Positions 45,542 through 55,500 of a stretch of DNA of 64,000 nucleotides are shown one piece after another. Positions within the stretch are counted from its first letter, which is position 1, and each line of letters starts with the position of its first letter. A program made the translations under genes and the position numbers. Below the pieces are notes generated by a model. The model was not told where the DNA came from, searched no databases, and saw only the letters and a list, made by a program, of their open reading frames with translations. Source of the DNA: Paracoccus sp. TOH (GTDB taxonomy: Bacteria; Pseudomonadota; Alphaproteobacteria; Rhodobacterales; Rhodobacteraceae); assembly GCF_030388245.1 (NCBI RefSeq), contig NZ_CP098362.1, forward strand, positions 310,001 through 374,000, written 5' to 3'.

Positions 45542-47419
45542 TCAAAGCAAGGCGGTCGAGAACCAAGGCACGGCGGCGATGGCCAGCAGGCCGATCAGCA
45601 GCGCCGCCAGATAGGGCCAGATGCGGCGCATGACCTGGTCGGCGGGCACATTGGCGATCTTGCAGGCGATGTAGAAGCCGATGCCGATGGGCGGCGCCAT
45701 CAGGCCGATGTTCATGGCGGTGACGATGACCATGGCGTAATGGATGTCGTGGATGCCGAGGCCGCGGGCGATGGGGAACATGATCGGCGCCAGCAGCACG
45801 ATGGCCGGCAGCCCCTCCAGCACGCAGCCCAGCACCAGGAAGATCACGATGCTGGCCAGCATGAACACCACCCAGCCGCCCGGCAGGCCGGTGACGAAAC
45901 CCATCAGGTCGCGGGCAAAGCCGGATTGCGTCAGGGCCCAGGCCATCGCCGAGGCCGCACCCAGGATCAGCAGGATCGCGCCGGACATGGCGGCGGTCTC
46001 GACCAGCATGGTGCCCAGCTTGTGCAGCGGGATGCCGCCATAGAGCACGACGCCGATGAGGAAGGCGTAGACCACGGCGATGGCCGAAACCTCGGTCGCG
46101 GTGGCGACGCCGCCGCCGACCAGGCTGCGGATCATGAAGGGCAGCACCAGCGCCGGGGCGGCGATCACCCCCGCCTTCAGGATCAGCGCGGGCGTGACGC
46201 GGGTGACGCCCGACATGTCCTCCTTGCGGGCCTTCCAGCGCGCCAGGACGGCCAGCACCACCAGCAGCACCATGGCGATGGCGAAGCCCGAGGTGAACAG
46301 CCCGGCGATGGACACCCCCGCGACCGAGCCCAGCACGATCAGCACGATCGAGGGCGGCACGGTATCGGCCATGGCCGCGCCGGTCGCCAGCAGCGCCGTC
46401 ATCTCGGACGGCGAATGGCCGCGCCGGCGCATTTCCGGAAACAGCGCGGGCGCCACCGTCGCCATGTCCGAGACCTTGGAGCCGGAAATCCCCGAGACGA
46501 GGAACATCGAGCCCAGCAGCACATAGCTCATCCCCGCCTTGACGTGGCCCAGCAGCGAGGCGAGGAAATTGACGATGGCCTTGCCCATGCCCGTCGCGTC
46601 CAGGATGCAGCCCAGAAGCACGAAGACCGGAACCGACAGCAGGATCAGCGAGGACATGCCCTCGTCGATGCGGCCCATCATCACGAAGATCGGCGCATGG
46701 CTGGCAAAGGTCAGATAGGCCAGCGTTCCCAGCGCGAAACAGAAGGCGATGGGCACGCCGCCGCAAAGCAGCACCGCGACCAGCAGGCCCAGCCAGATCG
46801 GCAGGTTCCAGTTGCCGATGGAGAGCAGCGTCGGCCGCGCGAACCACAGCAGCGCGATCAGGGCGCCGGCCAGGACCACCGTGCCGGCGATGATCCGCCA
46901 TTCCCGTGTGCGCAGCACCGAAAGCAGCGACAGCGCCGCCATCAGCCCGATACCTGCCGGCAGGGCCGAGGCGCGCCAGGACATCGGCAGGCCCAGGGCC
47001 GGCGAGGTCACATAGCTTTCCTCATAGGCGTATTCGACCGCCACCGGCAGCAGCCGCAGCAGCAGCACGCAGACCAGCACCTGGCCCGCCACCTCCACCA
47101 CGCGGGCCAGCCGTTCGGGCAGCAGCGGCAGGAACACGGTCAGCTTCATGTGTTCGTGGCGGTCCACCGCCAGCGTCGCGCCCAGCATCGCCATCCAGAT
47201 GAAGCTGATCGAGGCGACCTCGTCGCCCCAGATCAGCGGCTTGCTCAGCACGTAGCGGAAGAACACATTCGCCAGCACCGTGACCATCATCACCACCAGC
47301 AGACCGGCGGCGGCGATCTCGACCGGGCGCATCCAGCGCTCGGCGCGCTTCGGTTCGGTCATGGCCTCGATGCCGCCAAGCGCCAGCTCGCCCTCCGGCT
47401 GGGTGTCGGTGAGTTGCAT
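45542..47419 (-). CDS. TRAP transporter permease, fused DctQ and DctM subunits
   Basis: A 625-residue inner-membrane protein. Residues 25-170 form the small four-helix DctQ unit (ANVFFRYVLSKPLIWGDEVASISFIWMAMLG), two linking segments follow, and residues about 205-625 form the DctM unit (GGVPIAFCFALG, SGISGSKVSDMATVAP, GAAMADTVPPSIVLIVLGS, GLMAPPIGIGFYIAC). Such fusions occur in a subset of TRAP systems. GGGAGG precedes ATG 47419; longer starts lack this. It is the first gene of the operon, with the binding protein 29 bp downstream. Confidence 0.93.
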   Translation of the reverse strand: MQLTDTQPEGELALGGIEAMTEPKRAERWMRPVEIAAAGLLVVMMVTVLANVFFRYVLSKPLIWGDEVASISFIWMAMLGATLAVDRHEHMKLTVFLPLLPERLARVVEVAGQVLVCVLLLRLLPVAVEYAYEESYVTSPALGLPMSWRASALPAGIGLMAALSLLSVLRTREWRIIAGTVVLAGALIALLWFARPTLLSIGNWNLPIWLGLLVAVLLCGGVPIAFCFALGTLAYLTFASHAPIFVMMGRIDEGMSSLILLSVPVFVLLGCILDATGMGKAIVNFLASLLGHVKAGMSYVLLGSMFLVSGISGSKVSDMATVAPALFPEMRRRGHSPSEMTALLATGAAMADTVPPSIVLIVLGSVAGVSIAGLFTSGFAIAMVLLVVLAVLARWKARKEDMSGVTRVTPALILKAGVIAAPALVLPFMIRSLVGGGVATATEVSAIAVVYAFLIGVVLYGGIPLHKLGTMLVETAAMSGAILLILGAASAMAWALTQSGFARDLMGFVTGLPGGWVVFMLASIVIFLVLGCVLEGLPAIVLLAPIMFPIARGLGIHDIHYAMVIVTAMNIGLMAPPIGIGFYIACKIANVPADQVMRRIWPYLAALLIGLLAIAAVPWFSTALL

Positions 47420-47737
47420 TGTCTTCCTCCCTGCGCGGCGGGCTCTCCCTTCCCCTGTCTGCATCCATCATGTGGACAGCTTGACAGCCGCGTCTTAGGG
47501 GATTTCTGCGGAACTCATGCCCAATTGCAAGAAATAAATTCCACATCATGCCAATTTTGGCGGTGGGCAAGCCGGCGATGCATATCCATGTTCCATATGG
47601 TGGAATAAATGCTGCGCGTTTTGCAGCTGCAACAATCCCATGTTCAGCCCCGGCTGGAATGATTTCCCAGTTCCTGGCCGAATTTGGAACAAAAAACTCG
47701 GTTAATATGATGGATATTTGACGAAAGAAGAAAGGCC
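47420..47737. other. Promoter region of the TRAP catabolic operon
   Basis: These 318 bp are much more AT-rich than the surroundings and carry no gene. They hold the candidate IclR site at 47591-47605 and a related half site TTCCACAT near 47539-47546. The operon promoter should lie here, giving a leader of about 100 bp or more. Confidence 0.5.
47591..47605. promoter_or_regulatory. Candidate IclR operator
   Basis: TTCCA-N5-TGGAA, a perfect 5-bp dyad with a 5-base spacer. Sites of the IclR family are often of this TTCC/GGAA type and about 15 bp long. Binding by the IclR protein of this operon is inferred from location. Confidence 0.5.
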
Positions 47738-47950
47738 ATGATTCGCACCTTGCTTCTCCCCGGCCTTGACGGGGCACCGGCGCCGCATTGGCAGCATTGG
47801 TGGGCGCGGTCCGAATGCCGGCATCGTCGAACAGCCCACGTGGACGCGGCCCTGCCCGGACCGATGGCTGACCGAGATCGCCGGCGCCCTGCTGATGCAT
47901 CCGGGTTCGGTTCTGGTCGGGCATTCGCTTGGCGCCGTCGCCGCGGGTGA
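47738..47950 (+). pseudogene. Remnant of an RBBP9/YdeN-type serine hydrolase, frameshifted and truncated
   Basis: The first frame reads MIRTLLLPGLDGAPAPHWQHWWA, the start of an RBBP9-like alpha/beta hydrolase. After about position 47810 the protein continues in another frame as GPNAGIVEQPTWTRP..DRW and LVGHSLGAVAAG, which contains the expected nucleophile serine. One base appears gained (or two lost) at the GCGCGGTCCG stretch. After GAVAAG the similarity stops and a fragment of another gene begins, so most of the hydrolase is missing. It cannot make an active enzyme. Confidence 0.7.
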
Positions 47951-48204
47951 AGCTGTTGCTGCAATGGTCGCAGTTCAGGGTGGGCGGTGTGCTGCTGGTG
48001 GCGGGGCAGGCGCTGCGCCGCCAGATCAGTCCGGCAGCCTTTCGGCGGCTGGTCCTGTTCTGCCTGCTGCTGCTTGGAACCTGCTGCTTGGGACTGAAAT
48101 GCTGCTGTGGCCGCTGCTTCGCCCGGGCCCGGGCGGATCACCGCGCCAGGCGCGAAAGCCCCGCTTGCCCCTCCGGACGGCGGGTGCGGCGTGTTGTCGC
48201 ATAA
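47946..48204 (+). pseudogene. C-terminal remnant of a TauE/SafE-like membrane permease
   Basis: In a third frame the sequence reads VKLLLQWSQFRVGGVLLVAG and QALRRQISPAAFRRLVLFCL, which looks like the last helices of a TauE/SafE sulfite-exporter-type protein. It begins abruptly at the break of the hydrolase remnant and has no start codon of its own that would give a sensible protein. The two pieces were probably joined by a deletion. The TauE assignment rests on the terminal motif only. Confidence 0.5.
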
Positions 48205-48387
48205 CAGCAAGTCTATGCAAATACGTGATTATTTCGCTCTCGACGGCCTGTCTTTCAAGTCCGGGCATTTTGCCTGTCCTGCCGCGCTTCTCGGGAACGC
48301 CTGAGATTCGTGCAGGAACTTTCTTGACCCCTCACGGTTTTGTGGGAAGATTGAACCAGAGCGTCTACACGCAAGGGTTGCTCGAAA
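48205..48387 (+). promoter_or_regulatory. Leader region of the nap operon
   Basis: These 183 bp lie between the pseudogenes and napE. A TTGACC at 48324-48329 with AAGATT after 17 bp is a possible but weak promoter. No clear FNR box (TTGAT-N4-ATCAA) is seen, which agrees with reports that Paracoccus nap responds to carbon oxidation state rather than to anaerobiosis. Confidence 0.35.
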
Positions 48388-48567
48388 ATGGTCGATTCCG
48401 CGAATGAAACCGATCACCCCAAGCATCGCAAGCGGGATGAAATCATCGCTTTCCTGATCCTCGCCGTGGTGATCTGGCCGATCCTCTCGGTCGGGATCGT
48501 CGGCGGTTACGGCTTCCTGGTGTGGATGTGGCAGATCATCTTCGGCCCCCCCGGACCCATGCATTAG
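48388..48567 (+). CDS. napE: NapE, small membrane protein of periplasmic nitrate reductase
   Basis: A 59-residue protein with one membrane helix (about 20-43: IAFLILAVVIWPILSVGIVG), a charged N-terminus KHRKRDE and the tail QIIFGPPGPMH. This matches NapE of Paracoccus nap operons in size and pattern. Its role is unknown; it is not essential in species that lack it. It lies eight bp before napD. Only a weak AAGGG precedes its ATG. Confidence 0.9.
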   Translation: MVDSANETDHPKHRKRDEIIAFLILAVVIWPILSVGIVGGYGFLVWMWQIIFGPPGPMH

Positions 48568-48575
48568 GAACAGCC

Positions 48576-48905
48576 ATGCGCGAGCCAGACAGGAAACCGA
48601 TCCAGCGACGCGACATTCTGACCGGCAAACTGAAACAGGCAGAGCCGCGTTTTCTCCACATTTCCAGCGCCATCGTCACCGCCCGGCCGGAACGGGCCGA
48701 TGCCGTCGCCGGCCGCCTTGCCACCCTGCCGGGGACCGAGGTGCATGCGGTCCGGGGTGCCAAGATCGTGCTGGTGCTGGAGGGCGGTTCGGTGGGCGAG
48801 ATCGGCGGCCGGCTGGCCGAGATTTCGATCATGGAGGACGTGTTCTCGGCCAATCTGGTCTTCGAGCAGGTGTTGGCCGCCGATGAGCAGGAGGCGCCGG
48901 CATGA
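48576..48905 (+). CDS. napD: NapD, chaperone of NapA
   Basis: A 109-residue cytoplasmic chaperone that binds the twin-arginine signal of NapA and holds export until the cofactor is inserted. The family core is [32 protein letters not shown] (residues about 28-60) with the ferredoxin-like fold typical of NapD. The N-terminal 25 residues are an extension relative to E. coli NapD. TAGGAA precedes the ATG. The napA start overlaps its stop by 4 bp. Confidence 0.93.
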   Translation: MREPDRKPIQRRDILTGKLKQAEPRFLHISSAIVTARPERADAVAGRLATLPGTEVHAVRGAKIVLVLEGGSVGEIGGRLAEISIMEDVFSANLVFEQVLAADEQEAPA

Positions 48906-51397
48906 GCATTTCCAGACGCGATCTGCTCAAGGCGCAGGCGGCGGGGGTTGCCGCGCTGGCCGCCAATATCCCGCTGGCGGCGCCGGCCCAGCCGGTGCCC
49001 GGCGGCGTCGAATCCCTGCAGATCACCTGGTCCAAGGCGCCCTGCCGGTTTTGCGGCACCGGCTGCGGCGTCATGGTGGGCGTCAAGGAGGGGCGGGTCA
49101 TCGCCACCCATGGCGACCTGCTGGCCGAGGTGAACCGGGGCCTGAACTGCGTCAAGGGCTATTTCCTGTCCAAGATCATGTATGGCGCGGACCGGCTGAC
49201 CCAGCCGCTGCTGCGCAAGAAGGACGGGGTCTATGCCAAGGACGGCGAATTCACCCCGGTCAGCTGGGAGGAAGCCTTCGACATCATGGCGGCCCAGGCC
49301 AAGCGGGTGCTGGCGGACAAGGGGCCCACGGCGCTTGGCATGTTCGGTTCGGGGCAATGGACCATCTTCGAGGGCTATGCCGCGACCAAGCTGATGCGCG
49401 CGGGCTTCCGGTCGAACAATCTGGACCCCAATGCCCGGCATTGCATGGCCTCGGCCGCCTATGGCTTCATGCGCACCTTCGGCATGGACGAGCCGATGGG
49501 CTGCTACGATGATTTCGAGGCGGCGGATGCCTTCGTGCTCTGGGGCTCGAACATGGCCGAGATGCATCCCATCCTGTGGACGCGGGTCACCGACCGCCGG
49601 CTGGGCCATCCGCATGTCAAGGTGGCGGTGCTGTCGACCTTTACCCATCGCAGCTCGGATCTCGCGGACATTCCCATCGTCTTCAAGCCCGGCACCGACC
49701 TGGCGATCCTGAACTACATCGCCAATCACATCATCCAGACCGGCCGGGTGAACCGCGATTTCGTCGATCGCCACACCACTTTCGTCAAGGGCGCGACCGG
49801 CATCGGCTACGGGCTGCGCGACGACGATCCGCGCGAGATGGCCGCCCGCACGGCGGAAGATCCGGCGGCGACCACGCCCTCGACATTCGAGGAATTCGCC
49901 GAACTGGTCAGCGAATACACGCTGGAGAAAGTGTCCGAACTGACCGGGGTCGAGCCGGGCTTTCTGGAGCAGCTGGCCGAGCTTTACGCCGATCCCGAGC
50001 GCAAGGTCATGTCGCTGTGGACCATGGGCTTCAACCAGCATGTGCGCGGGGTCTGGGCCAACCAGATGGTCTATAACATCCACCTGCTGACCGGGAAGAT
50101 TTCCGAACCGGGCAACAGCCCGTTCTCGCTGACCGGCCAGCCCTCGGCCTGCGGCACGGCGCGCGAGGTGGGCACCTTCGCCCATCGCCTGCCCGCCGAC
50201 ATGACGGTGACCAATCCCGAACACCGCAAGCATGCCGAGGAGATCTGGCGCATCCCCGAAGGCCTGATCCCCGAACAGCCGGGCCTGCATGCGGTGGCGC
50301 AGGACCGGGCATTGCATGACGGCAGGCTGAATTTCTACTGGATCCAGGTGAACAACAACCTGCAGGCCTCGCCCAACAACAGCAACGAGGCCTGGCCGGG
50401 CTATCGCAACCCGGAAAACTTCATCGTCGTCTCGGACGCCTATCCGACGGTGACGGCGCTGGCCGCCGACCTGATCCTGCCCGCCGCCATGTGGGTCGAG
50501 AAGGAGGGCGCCTATGGCAATGCCGAGCGGCGCACCCATGTCTGGCACCAGCTGGTCGAGGCGCCCGGCGAGGCGCGCTCGGACCTGTGGCAGATGATGG
50601 AGTTCTCGAAACGCTTCACCACCGACGAGGTCTGGCCCGAGGAAATCCTGGCCGCCAACCCCAATTATCGCGGTCAGAGCCTGTTCGACGTGCTGTTCCG
50701 CAATGGCAGCGTCGACAGATTCCCGCTTTCCGACCTGGATCCCGATTACGCCAACCGGGAATCCCAGGAGTTCGGCTTCTACGTCCAGAAGGGCCTGTTC
50801 GAGGAATATGCCAGCTTCGGCCGCGGTCATGGCCATGACCTGGCCCCCTATGACACCTATCACCAGGTCCGCGGCCTGCGCTGGCCGGTGGTGGACGGCA
50901 AGGAAACCCGCTGGCGCTATCGCGAGGGGCTCGACCCCTATGTCGAGCCGGGCGCGGGCGTGCAGTTCTACGGCAATCCCGACGGCAAGGCCCGCTTCCT
51001 CGCCGTGCCCTACGAGCCGCCGGCCGAACCGCCGGACGAGGAATACAACATCTGGCTGGTGACCGGCCGGGTGCTGGAACACTGGCATTCCGGGTCGATG
51101 ACCATGCGCGTGCCGGAACTGTACCGGGCCTTCCCCGGCGCCCGCTGCTTCATGCATCCCGAGGATGCCCGCGAGATGGGCTTCAACCAGGGGGCCGAGG
51201 TGCGCGTCGTCTCGCGCCGGGGCGAGATCCGCACCCGCATCGACACCCGCGGGCGCAACCGGATGCCCCGCGGCGTGGTCTTCGTGCCGTGGTTCGATGC
51301 CAGCCAGCTGATCAACAAGGTGACGCTGGACGCCACGGATCCCATTTCCAAGCAGACGGATTTCAAGAAATGCGCGGTCAAGATCCTCTCCGTCTGA
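48902..51397 (+). CDS. napA: Periplasmic nitrate reductase catalytic subunit NapA
   Basis: An 831-residue molybdoenzyme that reduces nitrate to nitrite in the periplasm. The twin-arginine signal [11 protein letters not shown] is at residues 4-14. One [4Fe-4S] cluster is held by Cys48, Cys51, Cys55 and Cys83, and Cys181 in NARHCMASA is the molybdenum ligand, the position known from Paracoccus NapA. The C-terminal domain [11 protein letters not shown] and CAVKI complete the bis-MGD fold. Length equals the Paracoccus enzyme. Confidence 0.97.
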   Translation: MSISRRDLLKAQAAGVAALAANIPLAAPAQPVPGGVESLQITWSKAPCRFCGTGCGVMVGVKEGRVIATHGDLLAEVNRGLNCVKGYFLSKIMYGADRLTQPLLRKKDGVYAKDGEFTPVSWEEAFDIMAAQAKRVLADKGPTALGMFGSGQWTIFEGYAATKLMRAGFRSNNLDPNARHCMASAAYGFMRTFGMDEPMGCYDDFEAADAFVLWGSNMAEMHPILWTRVTDRRLGHPHVKVAVLSTFTHRSSDLADIPIVFKPGTDLAILNYIANHIIQTGRVNRDFVDRHTTFVKGATGIGYGLRDDDPREMAARTAEDPAATTPSTFEEFAELVSEYTLEKVSELTGVEPGFLEQLAELYADPERKVMSLWTMGFNQHVRGVWANQMVYNIHLLTGKISEPGNSPFSLTGQPSACGTAREVGTFAHRLPADMTVTNPEHRKHAEEIWRIPEGLIPEQPGLHAVAQDRALHDGRLNFYWIQVNNNLQASPNNSNEAWPGYRNPENFIVVSDAYPTVTALAADLILPAAMWVEKEGAYGNAERRTHVWHQLVEAPGEARSDLWQMMEFSKRFTTDEVWPEEILAANPNYRGQSLFDVLFRNGSVDRFPLSDLDPDYANRESQEFGFYVQKGLFEEYASFGRGHGHDLAPYDTYHQVRGLRWPVVDGKETRWRYREGLDPYVEPGAGVQFYGNPDGKARFLAVPYEPPAEPPDEEYNIWLVTGRVLEHWHSGSMTMRVPELYRAFPGARCFMHPEDAREMGFNQGAEVRVVSRRGEIRTRIDTRGRNRMPRGVVFVPWFDASQLINKVTLDATDPISKQTDFKKCAVKILSV

Positions 51398-51855
51398 TCC
51401 GGCCCGCCGCCATGGCCGGACTGGCGCTGTTCGCCCTGGTCGGCACCGCCCTGTCGCAGGCCGAGCCGGCGGTGCAGATCGTCCCGCCGCTGACCGGCTG
51501 GCCCGACCCGATGGCGGGCGAGGAGATCCCGCCGCTGGGCCGCCCGATCACCGACGACGTGCGCCGGATGCGCAACTATCCCGAACAGCCGCCGGTGATC
51601 CCGCATTCCATCGACGGCTACCAGCTGACGGTGAACACCAACCGCTGCATGGATTGCCACAAGCCGCAATTCACCGAGGGCTCGGGCGCGCCGATGATCA
51701 GCGTCACGCATTTCCAGGACCGCGACGGGCAGGTGCTGACCGACGTGACGCCGCGGCGCTATTTCTGCACCGCCTGCCATGTCCAGCAGACCGATGTGAA
51801 GCCGCTGGTGCCGAACGGCTTCCGCGACGGCTACCAGCATGCCGGGGGCCCGTGA
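51370..51855 (+). CDS. napB: Diheme cytochrome c subunit NapB
   Basis: A 161-residue periplasmic cytochrome that passes electrons to NapA. Two haem sites, CMDCH (93-97) and CTACH (133-137), stand in the NapB frame with [32 protein letters not shown]. The ATG at 51370 inside the napA end gives a full signal peptide (to about residue 31, SQA); an alternative ATG at 51412 would shorten its basic end. The overlap with napA is 28 bp. Confidence 0.93.
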   Translation: MRGQDPLRLIRPAAMAGLALFALVGTALSQAEPAVQIVPPLTGWPDPMAGEEIPPLGRPITDDVRRMRNYPEQPPVIPHSIDGYQLTVNTNRCMDCHKPQFTEGSGAPMISVTHFQDRDGQVLTDVTPRRYFCTACHVQQTDVKPLVPNGFRDGYQHAGGP

Positions 51856-51856
51856 C

Positions 51857-52573
51857 ATGGGCTGGATCAAGGCGAGCATCCGCTGGGTCTGGGGCCGGTT
51901 CATCTGGTTCTGGCGCGTCATCAGCCGGCCCAGCAGCTTTCTCAGCATCGGCTTCCTGACGCTGGGCGGGTTCATCTGCGGGGTGATCTTCTGGGGCGGC
52001 TTCAACACGGCGCTGGAAATCACCAATACCGAGAAATTCTGCACCAGCTGCCACGAGATGCGCGAGAATGTCTTTCAGGAGTTGATGCCGACGGTGCATT
52101 TCTCGAACCGCTCGGGCGTCAGGGCCAGCTGCCCCGACTGCCATGTCCCGCATCAATGGACCGACAAGATCGCCCGCAAGATGCAAGCCTCGAAAGAGGT
52201 CTGGGGCAAGATCTTCGGCACCATCAGCACGCGCGAGAAATTCCTGGAGAAACGGCTGGAACTGGCCAAGCACGAATGGGCGCGGCTCAAGGCCAATGAC
52301 TCGCTGGAATGCCGCAACTGCCATGCCGCGGTGGCGATGGACTTCACCAAGCAGACCCGCCGCGCCGCCGAGATCCACGAGCGCTATCTGATCCCGGGCG
52401 AAAAGACCTGCATCGACTGCCACAAGGGCATCGCGCATCAGTTGCCCGACATGACCGGCATCGAGCCCGGCTGGCAAGAGCCGCCCGAACTGCGCGGCGA
52501 CGGGCAGGCGTCGCTGGACGGCGGCGGGGATGAGGCGCTGCGGCGCTATCTCGCCACCGCGGACGCGCATTAG
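51857..52573 (+). CDS. napC: Tetraheme quinol dehydrogenase NapC
   Basis: A 238-residue NapC/NirT cytochrome that takes electrons from the quinol pool to NapAB. One N-terminal membrane anchor (about 30-50) is followed by four haem motifs CTSCH, CPDCH, CRNCH and CIDCH in a periplasmic domain. I start it at 51857, one base after the napB stop; an in-frame ATG 18 bp earlier is possible. The operon has no napF, napG or napH, so it is the quinol-only napEDABC type. Confidence 0.96.
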   Translation: MGWIKASIRWVWGRFIWFWRVISRPSSFLSIGFLTLGGFICGVIFWGGFNTALEITNTEKFCTSCHEMRENVFQELMPTVHFSNRSGVRASCPDCHVPHQWTDKIARKMQASKEVWGKIFGTISTREKFLEKRLELAKHEWARLKANDSLECRNCHAAVAMDFTKQTRRAAEIHERYLIPGEKTCIDCHKGIAHQLPDMTGIEPGWQEPPELRGDGQASLDGGGDEALRRYLATADAH

Positions 52574-52582
52574 CGTCCGCGG
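52557..52582. terminator. Bidirectional terminator hairpin between napC and the CHAT gene
   Basis: A perfect 10-bp stem CCGCGGACGC/GCGTCCGCGG with a 6-base loop that contains the first part of the napC stop region. It lies two bp from the end of the convergent CHAT gene. No T-run follows, but its position between two convergent genes 11 bp apart suggests it serves both. Confidence 0.6.
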
Positions 52583-52584
52583 GC

Positions 52585-55500
52585 TCAGCCCTCCCCGGGC
52601 CGGTCCCGCAGCCGTTCCAGCGCCTCGCGCAGCGGTGAGCGCATCGGCAGGGCGGCGAGCGCCAGCGCCACGGCGGGCAGGAGAGAGTCCGGCGCCGCCG
52701 AGGGCAGGGCGCCGGGATCGCCGGTGACCACCGCACCGACCAGCGCCAGCAGCGGCTCCGCCCGGTCCTGGATGTCCATTCGCGCCGAAAGCTGCCGGAA
52801 ATCGCTTTCCAGCGCCTTGGGCGGCTGCGACAGAAGCGCCTGCGCCAGCAGGCGGTGCAGCCGCAGCCTGTCGGTCTCGGCCCGGGCGCCGGGTTGCTGC
52901 GCCGTCCCGGCCAAGGCCAGCGCCCGGTCCAGCGCCTGCTCCAGCCGTTTCAGCGCCTCTTGCCGGGTCTTGGCGGCGGGGGCCAGGATGGCGCGCTGCC
53001 GGTGCAGGTCGGCCAGCAGGACATGCCGGCGCAGGCTGGCGCCGCAGCTCGCGTTCAGCGTTTCCAGCAGGGCGATGGCGGTGCGCAGCTTGCCGTCGTC
53101 GCTGCGGTTCAGCAGCGGCGCCGATTCCTGCAGGGCGGTCAGCGGCAGGGTCGGGATCTCGGCGCTGGCGGCCCGGCCATAGCATTCCGCGGCCAGGTCC
53201 AGCTTGCCGCAGGCGGCATAGGCATCGCCCAGGGCGGCCGCCAGGTCCGAGCAACCCTGCCAGCCGTTCTCGCGGATCCGGGCGCTTAGCGCCGACAGTT
53301 GTGCGACCACCGCCCCGCTGCCCAGAATGTCCAGCCGCGAGCCATGGGCCCGCACCTCGGCCAGCGCCTCGGCCGGCGAGGCGGGGTCGCTTTGCGGCGC
53401 CCCGCGCTCCTGCCTGCCGTCGATCAGGCCGAAGCCGGGATGGCCATAGCATTGATAGGCCCCCCAGGTGTTGTCGAGCGAGCCCATGGCGGCGCTGGCG
53501 GCATGGGTGGCGCTGCGCGCCTGCCGGACCGCGGTGCCGAAATCGGCCCCGGCGCAAAGCTCGGTGAACAGACCCTGGGCGAAACGCATGGCCGCATCGT
53601 CCTGCACCGCCCAGCCGCAGGCCACCACGGCCGGGCAGCCGCGTTCGATCAGCTCCACGGCAAGGCTGGAGGCGAAGCCCGGCCGATCCTGGCGCAGCGC
53701 GCCCGAGAAGGGGCCGTCGGCCGAGATCCGGCCCAGGTGGCAGCAGTTCAGGAACACCAGGTCCGGCGGCTCGGGCAGTTGCGCCAGCAGCGGCGCCTCG
53801 AGCACGTCGAGCGGCGGCGCGCCCAGCACGATGCCGGTCATCGGCGGATCCTCCGGGCGCGGCTGCCAGCCGGCGACGCCGTGGCTGGCGACATGCACCA
53901 CGCTCCAGCTGCGCGAGAACAGCGCCGCGACCACCTGCGCCGGGCTGGCGGCATCGCCGATCAGCCGGGTGACGGTAAAGCCGCTGTCCTCAAGCAGGCT
54001 TGCCACCGCCGCGGCCTCCTGCTGGGCGCCGGGCAGCGGGCTCAGCGGGCTGCCGCCGCCGCGCGGATCGCCGATCACCAGCGCCGTGCGCCGGCCGCCG
54101 CGCCGCGGCAGCGCCGGGCGGTCGCGCTGCGAGACCAGCTGGCGCAGCACGCCATAGCGCACCGCCGGCGGGTTCAGCAGGCTGGGCCAGGCGCCCTCCT
54201 CGTCGGGGCGGCGGTCGTCCAGCATCTCCCAGGGGATCGAGGCGCTTTCGCGGTCCAGGATCAGCCGCAGGTTGCGATCTTCCAGGCTGTGCTGCTTCAG
54301 CCGCGCCGGCCAGAGCAGCTCGAACAGCGTGCGGCCCGGCGACAGGCCGGTCTCGTCCGCCGTGCCGGGGTCCGAGGGGATCTGGGTGATATAGTGCCGC
54401 ACCAGGCGGCGGTTGGTGGCGACGGTTTCCGCCTCGACCCGGGCGCGGCCGTCGACCAGCAGGTAATGCAGGGGGCCGTTGGCCGAAGGCGGTGCGCCCG
54501 CCCGGCCCTGCGGGTCGGGCGCGGTGATGGTGACCTCCATCCACGAGGCCGGGTCGGCCTCGGGACCGGTGCGGCGGAAGCCGCCCCTGCCCTGGATCAG
54601 CCGCTCGGGATGCCGGAAGCGGTCGCGCATCTTCGGGATGCGGTTGCCGACCGCGTGCCAGGCGGTGACCGCGACCTGCTCCACCGCCTCGATGATCTCG
54701 ACCTCGGCCAGGCGCGGGGCCTCGCCCGCGGGGTCCTGCTGGCCGGCCAGGATGCGGTTGGCCTGCTCGACCGCGTTGAGCAGCGCCGAGACGCTGTCCG
54801 AGACCGAAACCACGCCCGCGCCACTGCCCACCAGCACCGCCGAGACGCCGATCCGCGGTGGCGCATCCGGCGCGCCCGTGGGTGCTGCGGCAGGCAGGTC
54901 GCGCAGCGCATCGACATAGGCCAGCAGGCCCGAGCGGATGGTGGCGGTCAGCGCGCCGGTGGTCAGGTCCGACATGACGCCCAGGCCCACGACGATGCCG
55001 CCCCGGACGCCGCTGTCGCAGCGATCGCCGGCGCAGCCTTGCAGGTGCACGTCCCAGTTGCCGATCAGGCCGGGATGCAGGCCAAGCGCCTCGCGCCGGG
55101 CCAGCCGGCCGTGCAGCTGACGGTCCAGCGCCTGCTCGGCGCCCCGGATCGGATCCCCCAGGTTGTGGCCGACCAGGATCGGATGGCTGGCATGGCTCAG
55201 ATCGCCATGCACCACCCGCACCCGGACCTCGGCCGGCGCCGCCTCGGCCGGGGCGGGGCTGGGCATGCGGCCGCCCATCGCCATGGCCAGAAGCTGCGGC
55301 GCCGCGGGGATCAGCGGCAGTTCCGCCTCGGCCGGGACGGCCTTGCGCGGGATGTCGGGGGCTTCCAGGCCGCGCAGGCCGGTGTCGCGCGTCACCTGCG
55401 GCGCGTCGGTCCTGCCGTCCAGCAGCAGGCCGGCGATGACCGGATGCAGGGAGCTGTCCTTGCACAGGTCGCCATGCTGGGACGGCGCGTACCAGGCCGG

